Below, in pieces: positions 6,907 to 15,648 of a stretch of 58,845 nucleotides of DNA. The stretch lies in contig JABWBH010000024.1 in the NCBI GenBank assembly GCA_013360585.1, positions 1-58,845 of the forward strand. The letters are read 5' to 3'. Made by a program: the position numbers and the translations under genes. The first letter of the stretch is position 1. Each line of letters opens with the position of its first letter. The notes under the pieces are model-generated. The model had not been told where the DNA came from and ran no database searches. It saw only the letters and a list, made by a program, of their open reading frames with translations. This DNA is from Phycisphaerae bacterium. Its GTDB lineage: Bacteria > Planctomycetota > Phycisphaerae > UBA1845.

Positions 6907-8865
6907 TTATCTCCCCCCGGATCCTGCGGCAACGGGGCTCGCCAGGGCGACAGGCCTCGCCGGAGCGGGCGGGACGGTGGACAGCGCGTTGAGCAGAGCC
7001 CCGGTCTCGGACTCGTAAATTCGCACGACGCCCGTCCAGTCTCCCGCGACCAGCTTTGCACCGTCGGTGGAGAACGAGACCTGATAAACCCAGTCCCCGT
7101 GCGGTTCCAGCGAGCGGAACTCGCCGCCGTCGGCATTCCAGATTCGGACGCGACCGTCGGCCCCGCTCGTCGCCCACCGCCCGTTGACGGCTGACACGAC
7201 GTCCAGCGCCGCCACGCCGTGCGCCGCGACCTGCCGGATCGCGTTCCCCGCCTCGACGCCCCAGAAGCGCATCGTTCCGTCACGCCCGACGCTTACGAGC
7301 ACGCCGCTGTCCCGCTGAAATGTCAGCGCGCTGACGGCCCCGCTGTGCCCGCGCAACTCGTGAACGCGACGGCCGGTGTCCGACTCCCAGAGATAAAGCC
7401 CGCCTGCGCGGTCGCCCGTCGCCAGGTAAAGCCCGTCCGGACTGAACGCAACCGCCTGCACCCAGTCCGTGTGATCCGCGATCTCGAAGAGGCGCTCCGC
7501 GGTGAACCCGTCGAAGACACGAACCTTGCGGTTGGCGCCTCCGACCGCCGCAAGCGTCCCGCCTGGCGCGAGGTCCGCGCATAACACCGCGTCGTACTGC
7601 TTATCAAACTCGGTCGTCTTCTGCCCCGTCTCGACGTCAAAGAGCAAGGCGGACCCGTATTTGCCGGCAAGTCCCCCGGCGGCGAGCAATGCGGTCCCGT
7701 CGTCGCTGAAACTCAGCGACTCGACGCGAAAGTCCGCCACGTCGATCACCCCGAGCAGCGCGCCCGTGTCCAGGTGATACATGAAGATCTGCTCGAAACC
7801 GGCGACGGCCAGCAGCGGCGCGGCGGGACTGACCGCCAGCGCGACGGCGGGCAGCGGCTGGGCGATCGGCTTCACCGCGAAATCCGCCAGCGAGGCGGCG
7901 GGCATCGGCCCCGACTCCTGATCGATCGGCGCGGCGGACGCGGACGGTGCTTCCGTCATCGGTGTGGCCGACGCAGCCGCGTCGGCCGCTCGCTGCGCGG
8001 ACGCGGCGTCGGCGTGTGCGCCGGCGGTGATCCAGCGGCGAAGCACCTCGATCTTGTCGTCCGAGAGCTTGCTGCGCATCGGGGGCATTTCAGGCGCCTC
8101 GAGATGCGCCACGAGGCGGAAGAGGCGGCTTTGATCCGGCGAACCCGGTGCAATCACCGCGCCCGACCCCCCGCCCTGCATCATTGAGGCGAAGGAATCC
8201 AGCACCAGCCCGCCCTTCGCCTTGTCCGGATTGTGACAACCGAGGCAGCTTTCGGAGAAGATCGGGTAAACATGATCCTGATAATTCGGCGCGGGCGCGG
8301 CATCGGTCGTCGTCATCGCCGGCGCGGTCGCCGGCGGGTTGGCGGCCGGGCTTGCAACCGGCGACCCAGCGACCGGCGGCGGGGTCATCGCCTCCGCTGC
8401 GGCGACCGCTCCCTGCGCCGGCGCCATCGCTTGTCCCGGCGCGGGCGGGGGAGGGGCGGGTGCGACACCGCGCACTTTCAGCAGCGCCTCCAGCAGAAGA
8501 GCGTGAATCCCCAGCTTCTGCGCCTCCGCCTCGTTCGCGGCGATCTTCGCCTTCAGCGCCTCATTCTCCTCGCGCAGCTTCGCGATCTGCGCCTGCGTCG
8601 CCGCGAGCCGCTCCGACAGCAGCGCCGGATCGATCTTCGACAGGTCTTCAAGGATCCGGTCGAGCGTGGGCTGCGCCTCGCCCGGCGCAGGCGCCGGGGA
8701 TTCGGGCGGCGTCGTCGGTGCGGCGGGTGTCACGTCGGCGGGCGCCGGAGGGTTCGCCCCAGCCGGTGCGGCCGGTTCCTGCGCGTGAAGCGCGCCTGTC
8801 GGTGTGGTCAGGCCGCTCAGCATCAGCACAAGCATCCGCGCCAGACTTTTCTGTTTTCCTCGCAT
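6907..8865 (-). CDS. Exported cytochrome c / WD40 repeat protein (652 aa)
   Basis: A signal peptide (residues 1-29, ending ALHAQ) is followed by a P/A-rich stretch, a coiled coil (about 68-120) and a second P/A-rich stretch. A planctomycete-type cytochrome c segment runs from about 195 to 285: YPIFSESCLGCH gives the CxxCH haem site (Cys207, Cys210, His211), with a possible distal ligand in EMPPM. From about 335 to 630 lie WD40 repeats with repeated GH and D-W/L-W dipeptides (HTDWVQAVAFSPDG, LRGHSGAVSALTF), enough for one propeller. It should sit in the periplasm. GGAAGG lies about 9 bases before the ATG. It is first in the minus-strand block. Confidence 0.9.
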   Translation of the reverse strand: MRGKQKSLARMLVLMLSGLTTPTGALHAQEPAAPAGANPPAPADVTPAAPTTPPESPAPAPGEAQPTLDRILEDLSKIDPALLSERLAATQAQIAKLREENEALKAKIAANEAEAQKLGIHALLLEALLKVRGVAPAPPPPAPGQAMAPAQGAVAAAEAMTPPPVAGSPVASPAANPPATAPAMTTTDAAPAPNYQDHVYPIFSESCLGCHNPDKAKGGLVLDSFASMMQGGGSGAVIAPGSPDQSRLFRLVAHLEAPEMPPMRSKLSDDKIEVLRRWITAGAHADAASAQRAADAAASATPMTEAPSASAAPIDQESGPMPAASLADFAVKPIAQPLPAVALAVSPAAPLLAVAGFEQIFMYHLDTGALLGVIDVADFRVESLSFSDDGTALLAAGGLAGKYGSALLFDVETGQKTTEFDKQYDAVLCADLAPGGTLAAVGGANRKVRVFDGFTAERLFEIADHTDWVQAVAFSPDGLYLATGDRAGGLYLWESDTGRRVHELRGHSGAVSALTFQRDSGVLVSVGRDGTMRFWGVEAGNAIRQVAAHGVAALDVVSAVNGRWATSGADGRVRIWNADGGEFRSLEPHGDWVYQVSFSTDGAKLVAGDWTGVVRIYESETGALLNALSTVPPAPARPVALASPVAAGSGGR

Positions 8866-8888
8866 GATTTGCGCCTTCCGGGGATACG

Positions 8889-8894
8889 ATTATA
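8889..8894 (-). promoter_or_regulatory. Candidate -10 element for the WD40 gene
   Basis: On the minus strand the six bases read TATAAT, the exact sigma-70 consensus, 24-29 bases before the ATG at 8865. The matching -35 region is weak (TGTCGC-like). It may drive the whole minus-strand block down to the ESCRT-III-like genes. Confidence 0.4.
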
Positions 8895-9065
8895 TCGGAT
8901 CGCGCGGGCGAGCGACAGAACGTCGGCGCGGAATCCTTCCCCCGGGTGCGCGAAACCGCGTGCGCGGCACGCTCGCCGCTTCCTCCCTCGGCACGCAACA
9001 CAGACGCGATCAACCTCTCGCCCCCCGAAAGCAACGTGGACGCGGACGCCGCCCCCGCTGATCCG

Positions 9066-9860
9066 TCAATCCGACTGGCGCAGACGGTCGAGAAACGCCG
9101 CAAGGTGGTGATTGAACTCCTGCGGCTTCTCGACGGGGAGCATGTGACCCGAACCCGGCACGATGACCAGCGTCGAGTCCAGCAGCGCCTGATGCATCGC
9201 CCGGGAGACCTCCGGCGGCGTGAGCGTGTCCTGATCGCCGACAATCACCAGCGTCGGAACCCGGATCGTCGCCAGCGTCGGGGTCGAGTCGGGTCGGTCC
9301 GCCATCGCCTTCAGCGCCGCCGCCACGCCTTCGGGTGGACTGGCGTTCATCATTCCGCGCCACTCTTCTTTCAATGACTCGCTCGCCGCCGGGCCGAAAA
9401 GCGCGGGCATCATCGCGTCCACGACGACCCGCGTGCCCTCGGCCAGCACGCGCGCCGCCTGTTGCCGGCGCTCCTCGGCTTTTTGAGGCGGGTCCGCGTT
9501 CGCCCGCGTGTCCGCCAGCACCAGCCCCCGCACGCGATCGGCATGTCGGCGCATGAACTCAAATGCGATGTACCCGCCCATCGAAAGCCCGACCACGACG
9601 ACCGGTTCTTTTTCGCCGAGTGCGTTCAGCAGGTCCGCTACGTCGTCGGCGTAACGCGACATCGTCGCAAACGCATGACCGGCGCTTTCCCCCAGCCCGC
9701 GGACGTCCGGAATGATCAGACGACGGCGCTTCCGCAGCGGCTCGATGCAATGCCGCCACAACCGCCCGGAAAGGGGGAACCCGTGCAGGAATACCACCGG
9801 CGTCCCGTCGCCGTGAACCTCGTAACGAATCCGATCTCCAGCGATCGTCGCGTAAGACAT
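9066..9860 (-). CDS. Alpha/beta hydrolase (264 aa)
   Basis: The family landmarks are all present: the oxyanion-loop motif LHGFPLSGRLW, the nucleophile elbow GLSMGG (Ser about 93), the acid in VGDQDTLTPP and the catalytic histidine in GSGHMLPVEKP. Overall it is closest in look to 3-oxoadipate enol-lactonase (PcaD)-type hydrolases, but no pathway neighbours support that substrate, so I leave the function general. There is no signal peptide, so it should be cytosolic. It starts 37 bases past the MsrB-MsrA gene on the same strand. Confidence 0.9.
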   Translation of the reverse strand: MSYATIAGDRIRYEVHGDGTPVVFLHGFPLSGRLWRHCIEPLRKRRRLIIPDVRGLGESAGHAFATMSRYADDVADLLNALGEKEPVVVVGLSMGGYIAFEFMRRHADRVRGLVLADTRANADPPQKAEERRQQAARVLAEGTRVVVDAMMPALFGPAASESLKEEWRGMMNASPPEGVAAALKAMADRPDSTPTLATIRVPTLVIVGDQDTLTPPEVSRAMHQALLDSTLVIVPGSGHMLPVEKPQEFNHHLAAFLDRLRQSD

Positions 9861-9897
9861 AAGGAAAGCTCCGCACGGCGCAGCGAGCCCGCGCCAC

Positions 9898-10983
9898 CTA
9901 CCACGGATTCGTCACGTGACACGCGCGCCCGGTGCGCACGATGTAATCCTGATGATACTCCTCCGCCGGGTAAAACGTCTTCGCGGGTTCCACCTGGGTG
10001 ACGATCTTTCGGCCGCTGAAACGCGCGGAGTTCTCGAGCTGGCGGATGACCAGCTCCGCCTCGCGCTTCTGATCCTCATCCACGGTCCAGATTCCGGATC
10101 GGTACTGATCCCCCACGTCCGGCCCCTGTCGATCAAGCTGCGTGGGGTCGTGCATCTTGAAGAAGGCGTCCAGCAGTTGACGGTAGGAGATGCGCTTCGG
10201 GTCATAAACGACTTTGACGGTCTCGGCGTGGCGGGTGCGCCCGTCGCAGACGTCCTTGTACGTCGGATTGTCCGTCTTTCCCTGCATGTATCCGCTGACG
10301 GCGTCGATGACGCCCGGACCTTTCTGGAAATAATGCTCCAGTCCCCAGAAACACCCGCCCGCGAAGTACGCGACCGCAAGCTCCGCCGGGCGGCTTGGCG
10401 CGGGAAGCTCCTGTCCCTTCTCGTAAAATGTGAGCGAAGCCGAGTTGAGGCAGTGACGCTCGCCCGTCGGTTTCGGACCGTCCTCGAACACGTGCCCCAG
10501 GTGGGCGTCGCACCGGGCACAGTTGATCTCTGTGCGGATCATGCCGTGGCTGTGATCGGCCTTGCGCGCCACGTGCTCCGGGTCGAACTCGCGGTAGAAA
10601 CTCGGCCAGCCGGTCCCGGAATTAAACTTGTGTTCGCTGGAGAACAGCGGCAGCCCGCACACAACGCAGACGTAGACTCCGTCTTTCTTGTTGTCGAGCA
10701 GCGTGCCGCAGAAGGGACGCTCGGTCGCGGCGCTCTGCGTGATGCGGTAGGCCTCCGGGTCCAGCTTTTTCGCCAGCTCCGCGACCTGCTCCCGGGGCAG
10801 CGGCGTGATGTCATAACCCGACTTTGAGTAACGAATCTTCATCTGCGTGTCCTGTCCTCCCGGCGTCCGAGCCTTGCCGCCCGAGCCTTCCTGCACCTGC
10901 GCGTCCGCCCGGCGACACCCGGCCAGTGCCAGCGTCATCGTCAACGTCCCCACCACCCCCCACGCTCGTAGCATCTGCATCAC
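9898..10983 (-). CDS. msrBA: Exported peptide methionine sulfoxide reductase MsrB-MsrA fusion (361 aa)
   Basis: A lipoprotein-like signal (LALAGC, Cys22) leads into MsrB (about 45-185), with zinc pairs CVVCG and CARCDAHLGH and the catalytic RHCLNSASL. MsrA follows (about 200-355) with its catalytic GCFWG and YHQDY near the end. MsrA reduces methionine-S-sulfoxide and MsrB the R form, so the fusion repairs both. The lipobox places it on the periplasmic side. Here B precedes A; many fusions have the reverse order. GGAAAGGAAGA lies upstream of the ATG pair at 10980-10983. Confidence 0.95.
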   Translation of the reverse strand: MMQMLRAWGVVGTLTMTLALAGCRRADAQVQEGSGGKARTPGGQDTQMKIRYSKSGYDITPLPREQVAELAKKLDPEAYRITQSAATERPFCGTLLDNKKDGVYVCVVCGLPLFSSEHKFNSGTGWPSFYREFDPEHVARKADHSHGMIRTEINCARCDAHLGHVFEDGPKPTGERHCLNSASLTFYEKGQELPAPSRPAELAVAYFAGGCFWGLEHYFQKGPGVIDAVSGYMQGKTDNPTYKDVCDGRTRHAETVKVVYDPKRISYRQLLDAFFKMHDPTQLDRQGPDVGDQYRSGIWTVDEDQKREAELVIRQLENSARFSGRKIVTQVEPAKTFYPAEEYHQDYIVRTGRACHVTNPW

Positions 10984-11240
10984 CGTCTTCCTTTCCCGAA
11001 GCGGGCGTCCGCCGACCCCCGATTATCAACCGCCGCCGCCGCCCGTCCACGCTGGCGCCGCCGCGCGGCAATCAACGCTCCTTCGTTCGATGCACCGCGA
11101 TTCCGGATTGTTATGAGTTTCGCGCAGATTGACGACTTCGGACTTTTCAGGGGGACTGAATAACCTGGCACGCAAGGGCATTATCCGCCTGAATCCGAGC
11201 GATGCGGCGGCGTCACGGGCTGATGAGATCGAATTCGGAA

Positions 11241-11269
11241 TTGTTCGGGAGGCGATTCTACATTATACT
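11241..11269 (+). promoter_or_regulatory. Candidate sigma-70 promoter of the sugar dehydrogenase gene
   Basis: TTGTTC (11241-11246) and TATACT (11264-11269) are separated by 17 bases, the ideal spacing. They lie about 117 bases before the ATG at 11386, leaving a leader of about 110 bases. Confidence 0.5.
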
Positions 11270-11385
11270 TGGAGTCGGCACGCGAGGGGGTCGCGTTCGC
11301 CGCCCGGGCGGTCAGTCCGGTAAGCGGCGAGGCGGAAGTGTGTCGTTTCTCGGATCGAATCCAACAGGAGGAAAGGGGACAGAAC

Positions 11386-12828
11386 ATGCGTTCAGGGAGC
11401 ATTGTTACATCAGGCGGGGTGATCGCGGCGGCGCTGGCGGCGGCGCTTCCCGCGCTCGGACAGGAGATTTCGGCGGTCCGGATCGCCTCCGGGCTTTCCC
11501 GTCCGGTTTTCGTCACCGCGCCGGCCGGCGACACGAACCGCATCTTCATCGTTGAGCAGCGCAGCGGCAGCACGGGGCGGGTCCGCATCTACAAATTCGA
11601 CTCCGGTCAGGTGCTCGGCACGCCTTACCTCTCGGTCACGGTCTCGACCGGAAGCGAGCAGGGCCTGCTGGGGCTTGCGTTTCACCCGGACTACGCCAAC
11701 AACGGCTACGTTTATGTGAATTACACTCGGTCGGACGGCGACACCGTGATTCAGCGGTTCACCGTTTCGGGCAATCCGGACGTCGTGGATTCGGGAAGCG
11801 GGCAGATCGTCATGATCATCGATCAACCTTTCAGCAATCACAACGGCGGGTACCTCGCTTTCGGTCCCGACGGGTATCTTTACATTCCCACCGGCGACGG
11901 CGGCAGCGCTAACGACCCCGGAAACCGCGCGCAGAACATCAATGAGTTGCTCGGGAAGATCCTCCGCATCGACGTCAACGGGGACGACTTCCCCGCCGAT
12001 CCGAACAAGAACTACGCCAACCCGGCGGGCAACCCGTATGTCGGGGTCGACGGTCTCGACGAAATCTGGGCGATCGGGTTGCGCAATCCCTGGCGCGGCG
12101 ACTTCGACAATCAGACGGGCGACTTCTACATGGGCGACGTCGGACAGGACGCCCGCGAGGAGATCGACTTCCAGCCGGCGTCGAGCACCGGCGGGGAGAA
12201 CTACGGCTGGCGCTGCAAGGAAGGCACGCGATGCACCGGTCTGACCGGATGTTCGTGCGCGGACACGACGCTCGTCGATCCGATCTACGAGTACAATCAA
12301 GGCCCCGGTTGCTCGGTGACGGGCGGCGTGGTTTACCGCGGCGGCGCGTTCCCCGCGCTTTCAGGAACATACTTCTTCAGCGATTTCTGCGACAGCCGGA
12401 TCTTCTCGTTCCGTTACGACGGCAGCAACGTGACGGAGTTCACGAACCGCACCAGCCAGCTTATTCCGGACATCGGCACCATCGACAGCGTCTCCTCCTT
12501 CGGCGAAGACGCCTTCGGTGAGATGTACATCTGCGATCTGGAAGGCGAGGTCTTCAAGATGGTGCCGCTCGACGATATCACCTGCGACGAAATCAAGAAA
12601 TTCAAGGGTAGTTGCAAGGACAACGGTACCGTCAAAGTCGTGCTTCGTCTCAACACCGAGTCGCATCACGGCGACAATGTCACGATCGGCATTAACGGTC
12701 AGGACAATCTGCTCGTCATCAACGGATCGAAGGCCGTGTTCAAGGCCTGCTGCTTCGCCGGACCGGTGACGGCCTCGCTTGAGGATCCGGCCGGTTGCGA
12801 GTCGGACCTTCTGCTTCAGTGTCCGTAA
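11386..12828 (+). CDS. Exported PQQ-dependent sugar dehydrogenase-like protein (480 aa)
   Basis: A signal peptide (1-26, ending ALPALGQ) is followed by the soluble glucose/sorbosone dehydrogenase six-blade propeller: SGLSRPVFVTAPAGDTNRIF, GLAFHPDYANNGYVY, AFGPDGYLYIPTGDGGS and WAIGLRNPWRGDFD. The last three are hallmark strings of the family that oxidises sugars with PQQ. After about residue 400 comes a cysteine-containing tail of about 80 residues (KKFKGSCKDNG, FKACCFAG) that the enzyme core does not need and that may be an adhesion or anchoring module. The start at 11386 follows AGGAGG and GGGG. No PQQ-synthesis genes are nearby. Confidence 0.92.
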   Translation: MRSGSIVTSGGVIAAALAAALPALGQEISAVRIASGLSRPVFVTAPAGDTNRIFIVEQRSGSTGRVRIYKFDSGQVLGTPYLSVTVSTGSEQGLLGLAFHPDYANNGYVYVNYTRSDGDTVIQRFTVSGNPDVVDSGSGQIVMIIDQPFSNHNGGYLAFGPDGYLYIPTGDGGSANDPGNRAQNINELLGKILRIDVNGDDFPADPNKNYANPAGNPYVGVDGLDEIWAIGLRNPWRGDFDNQTGDFYMGDVGQDAREEIDFQPASSTGGENYGWRCKEGTRCTGLTGCSCADTTLVDPIYEYNQGPGCSVTGGVVYRGGAFPALSGTYFFSDFCDSRIFSFRYDGSNVTEFTNRTSQLIPDIGTIDSVSSFGEDAFGEMYICDLEGEVFKMVPLDDITCDEIKKFKGSCKDNGTVKVVLRLNTESHHGDNVTIGINGQDNLLVINGSKAVFKACCFAGPVTASLEDPAGCESDLLLQCP

Positions 12829-12860
12829 CGGCGGGATTCAGCGCACGAGGGTCTTCAACC

Positions 12861-12890
12861 AGGGGCCGCGCGCTTCGGCGTGCGGCCCTT
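12861..12890. terminator. Hairpin between convergent genes
   Basis: A stem of about 11 bp (AGGGGCCGCGCGC against GCGTGCGGCCCT, one bulge) with a TTCG loop lies between the convergent dehydrogenase and methyltransferase genes. T-rich sequence follows on the plus side only (TTGTTGTT). It could end both transcripts. Confidence 0.65.
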
Positions 12891-12917
12891 GTTGTTGCGC
12901 TCGCCCTTCCGCGCCCA

Positions 12918-13742
12918 TCAACCGGATCCCGGTCGCCCCACGTACATCCGAACCTCGTACTCGAACGTCACCGCGCCCGCGGACTGATGCCGCGTGAAGA
13001 TATCCTCGAGGCGCGCCACCGTCGCCGGATAGCGCGGGTGATCGCGCGCGGGCATGTACGAGCACGACGCGGTCCGCCCGATCAGACCGTCAAGGTTCAT
13101 CGACACGTTGTGACGGAAGGATCGAAGCGCGAAACCGTCCTCTCCGAAGAACCGCGTGATCCGACCGTCCTGCTCGGCGCTCTGGTGCTTCACCCGTGCG
13201 TAGTCGATGCCGTATTCGTGCAGGAACGCCTCGTACTCGGACAGGAACGGACCTGTTTCGAGGCGGTTGTTCCACAACAGCGCCACGCAGCCGCCGCCAC
13301 GGTCGTCGCGAAGAATACGGCGCAGCTCAACCCGTGCGGCGTCCACGTCGAACCAGTGAAACGCCTGCGCCGCGAACACCCAGTCCACGGCGCGGTTCGG
13401 AAGCCCCGTCCGCTCCGCCGTCCCCGGGCGCACACGGCATCGTCCGTCCGCGCGGAACCGGTCCGCCGCCACTTCACGCATTCCCTCGTTCGGCTCGATC
13501 GCCTCGACCTCCAACCCGCGCGCAAGCAGCAGCGCCGTGAAGATCCCCGTACCGGCGCCCACGTCCGCCGCCGCCTGCCCCGCGCGAAGTCCCCACGTGC
13601 CCGCGAGTACGTCGATCACCTGCGGCGGGTAGGTCGGTCGATAACGGTCGTAGTCCGCGATCCGGTTCGAGAACCGCTCCGATGACGAAGGTCGTCCGTC
13701 GGCAACCCCTCCGCCTTCATGCACGCGACGTTCGCTTAACAT
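12918..13742 (-). CDS. Class I SAM-dependent methyltransferase (274 aa)
   Basis: The N-terminal ERFSNRIADYDRYRPTYPP is typical of the UbiE/TAM-like group. Motif I is DVGAGTGIFTALLL, followed by the acidic IEPNEGMR and later VDWVFAAQAFHWFD. The substrate cannot be read from the sequence. The ATG at 13742 overlaps the stop of the S66 peptidase gene by about 7 bases and has a GGGGGG-rich ribosome site inside that gene, so the two are probably translationally coupled. The protein appears cytosolic and full length. Confidence 0.9.
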   Translation of the reverse strand: MLSERRVHEGGGVADGRPSSSERFSNRIADYDRYRPTYPPQVIDVLAGTWGLRAGQAAADVGAGTGIFTALLLARGLEVEAIEPNEGMREVAADRFRADGRCRVRPGTAERTGLPNRAVDWVFAAQAFHWFDVDAARVELRRILRDDRGGGCVALLWNNRLETGPFLSEYEAFLHEYGIDYARVKHQSAEQDGRITRFFGEDGFALRSFRHNVSMNLDGLIGRTASCSYMPARDHPRYPATVARLEDIFTRHQSAGAVTFEYEVRMYVGRPGSG

Positions 13743-14782
13743 GACGCAAAGTCCCCCCAGTTCACGGTCAACGCACCGCGTCCGCTGCAATCCAAATCCA
13801 CCCGGATCGGAAAATTCACCGGCAGCGGCGACATCGGCCAGACATGACCGATGCGGTCGCACCCGACAACCGGAAGCCGACGGTCGGCGCCGAGATGGTG
13901 CGGCAGAAGGGACAAGACCGCGTCGAGCAGGTCTTCGGCTCCGTGGTGGAAGTTGCCGAGCAGGATTCCGTCGACGCGCCGCCAGACCACCGCGAGCGTC
14001 AGGTGCGCCAGGAGACGATCGATCCGGTAAGGCGCCTCGTTGACGTCCTCGAGAACCAGCCAGCGCGCCGTGGCGCCGGCGTCACCGTCCTGCGCGTCGC
14101 CGAAGATCTGCTCCTCGTAGTCGCGTCGCGCCAGCGTCGCCGCCAACACGGCGAGATTTCCGCCGACGAACCGGACACGGGGGCCCGGCGGGACCGTCCC
14201 CTCGAGCACTCGGATCGGCAGCGGGCGCGACGACCCGACCCCCGTCAACATGGCGCATACGTCGGCGAAATACCGGGCGGTCTGGGCCTCCAGTTCGGCG
14301 CCGTCCGGGGTGGCGTCTGTCCCGGCGTAGCGCGCGTCGAAGCGCTTAAGCCCGTAGTGGATGAACGCCGGCCCCAGATCGAGGACTCCGCGTCCGAACC
14401 GCCGGCACGCGACGAGGTTGACCAGCGACGTGATCTCGCTGAAACCGAAGACGGCTACCGGTGTCGTCCGGCGATCCAGCAGGGAGAAGTCGATGCGCGG
14501 CAGCACCCGCGTCAGCCAGGCGCCGCCGCGAAGCGCGACGATCGCCCGCGTGGCGTCGTCCGCGAACGCCTGCATCAGATCCTCCGCGCGAGCGTCGTCG
14601 TCCCTGCGCCCTCCCCGCCGGTCATCCTCGTCGGTTTCAAGGAGACGTGGGTCGCCGGTGACGGAGAACTCCCCGCGCAACCAGAACCGGACGCGGTCCA
14701 GGAAAGCGGCGGCGGACGGCACGCCCAGCCCTTCGAGGTACCGACGACACGAACCCGCCGGCGCGCATATGTGAACGTTCAT
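13736..14782 (-). CDS. S66-family peptidase, LD-carboxypeptidase-like (348 aa)
   Basis: The S66 pattern is clear: a nucleophile region VAVFGFSEITSL (normally G-x-S-D), GPRVRFVGGNLAVL, then VLEDVNEAPYRIDRLLAHL with the conserved Glu, ILLGNFHH, and a final GH..P..FP.RVDL segment carrying the histidine. S66 enzymes trim the terminal D-Ala of murein tetrapeptides in recycling or cleave related isopeptides. The N-terminal 85 residues include a long acidic/arginine insert (TDEDDRRGGRRDDDAR), unusual for the family. The ATG at 14782 was used; a GTG at 14791 with AGG nearby is an alternative. Confidence 0.85.
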   Translation of the reverse strand: MNVHICAPAGSCRRYLEGLGVPSAAAFLDRVRFWLRGEFSVTGDPRLLETDEDDRRGGRRDDDARAEDLMQAFADDATRAIVALRGGAWLTRVLPRIDFSLLDRRTTPVAVFGFSEITSLVNLVACRRFGRGVLDLGPAFIHYGLKRFDARYAGTDATPDGAELEAQTARYFADVCAMLTGVGSSRPLPIRVLEGTVPPGPRVRFVGGNLAVLAATLARRDYEEQIFGDAQDGDAGATARWLVLEDVNEAPYRIDRLLAHLTLAVVWRRVDGILLGNFHHGAEDLLDAVLSLLPHHLGADRRLPVVGCDRIGHVWPMSPLPVNFPIRVDLDCSGRGALTVNWGDFASC

Positions 14783-14818
14783 CCGCTGCACGTCGCCTGC
14801 TCAGATTCCCCGTACCCG

Positions 14819-15607
14819 CTACGTCTGCGCCCTGGCCGCGCGGACGAACGCATGCGCCAGGTCCGGGTCCACCGGAAGATCCAGATCGCCGCCGGGTTTC
14901 AACGCCGATCCGACGATGACGCCCGCCGCAACGTCGAGGTACCCCGCAACGGTCTGCGACGTCACGCCGCTGCCGACGAACACGGGGCGCTCCGGGACGG
15001 CCTGCCGGACCCGGCGAACGTCTTCGGCGCTGGTCTCGACGCCCGTGGCCGGTCCGGTCACGATCAATCCGTCGGCAAGCCCTCGCCGCGCCGTGTCCCG
15101 CGCGGCCGCCGCAAGATCGGTCGCGTGCAGCGTGACGGCATGTTTGACGAACACGTCGGCGAGGATCGCCGTCTTCAAACCGAGGAGCTTGCGGTGGCGC
15201 AAAACCTCGTCCGCGCGACCCTGAATCAGCCCCTGATCCGCTGCAACCACGCCGGTCAGGACGTTGACCCGGATGAAAGACGCGCCGCATGCCGCGGCGA
15301 TCCCCAACGCGGCGATTGCGTCATTGCGCAGGCAATTGACCCCGACCGCCAGCCGCGTGGACAGGCGCAAGGCCTCCCCGACCAGCGTCATGCACGCGAC
15401 CGTCGCCGGCGGAACCCGATCCGAGAAAAACGGGGCGTCACCGAGGTTCTCAAGGATGACCGCGTCGAACCCCGCGGACTCAAGCATCCGCGCCTCCTGA
15501 ACCGAGCGATCCACGATGGCTTGCACGGGCAGGTGGTGCCGCGGGCTGCCGGGCAGCGGGGGCAGGTGGATGACGCCGATCAGCGCTCGTTCCGTCCGGA
15601 TGATCAT
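14819..15607 (-). CDS. BtpA/SgcQ family protein (262 aa)
   Basis: The family opening IGVIHLPPLPGSPRHH is seen at residues 9-24, followed by LESAGFDAVILENLGDAPF and a TIM-barrel-like series ending GSGVTSQTVAGYL and GVIVGSALKPGG. BtpA is known from photosystem I assembly in cyanobacteria, but relatives such as SgcQ occur widely in non-phototrophs, where the role is unclear. This organism shows no photosynthesis genes here. The ATG at 15607 has GGGAG about 9 bases upstream. It lies 41 bases after the GroES-like gene on the same strand. Confidence 0.9.
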   Translation of the reverse strand: MIIRTERALIGVIHLPPLPGSPRHHLPVQAIVDRSVQEARMLESAGFDAVILENLGDAPFFSDRVPPATVACMTLVGEALRLSTRLAVGVNCLRNDAIAALGIAAACGASFIRVNVLTGVVAADQGLIQGRADEVLRHRKLLGLKTAILADVFVKHAVTLHATDLAAAARDTARRGLADGLIVTGPATGVETSAEDVRRVRQAVPERPVFVGSGVTSQTVAGYLDVAAGVIVGSALKPGGDLDLPVDPDLAHAFVRAARAQT

Positions 15608-15648
15608 CGGCGCAGACTCCCTCGACCGCCCGGGCGGGCTGCGATGGT

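Noticed and set aside
5353-7194. 613-codon plus-strand frame
   Set aside because: It covers the kinase and membrane genes on the opposite strand, and its product shows no domain and no fold-like hydrophobic pattern.
14819-15607. BtpA as evidence of photosynthesis
   Set aside because: The family is widespread in non-phototrophs, and no photosystem or chlorophyll gene occurs here.
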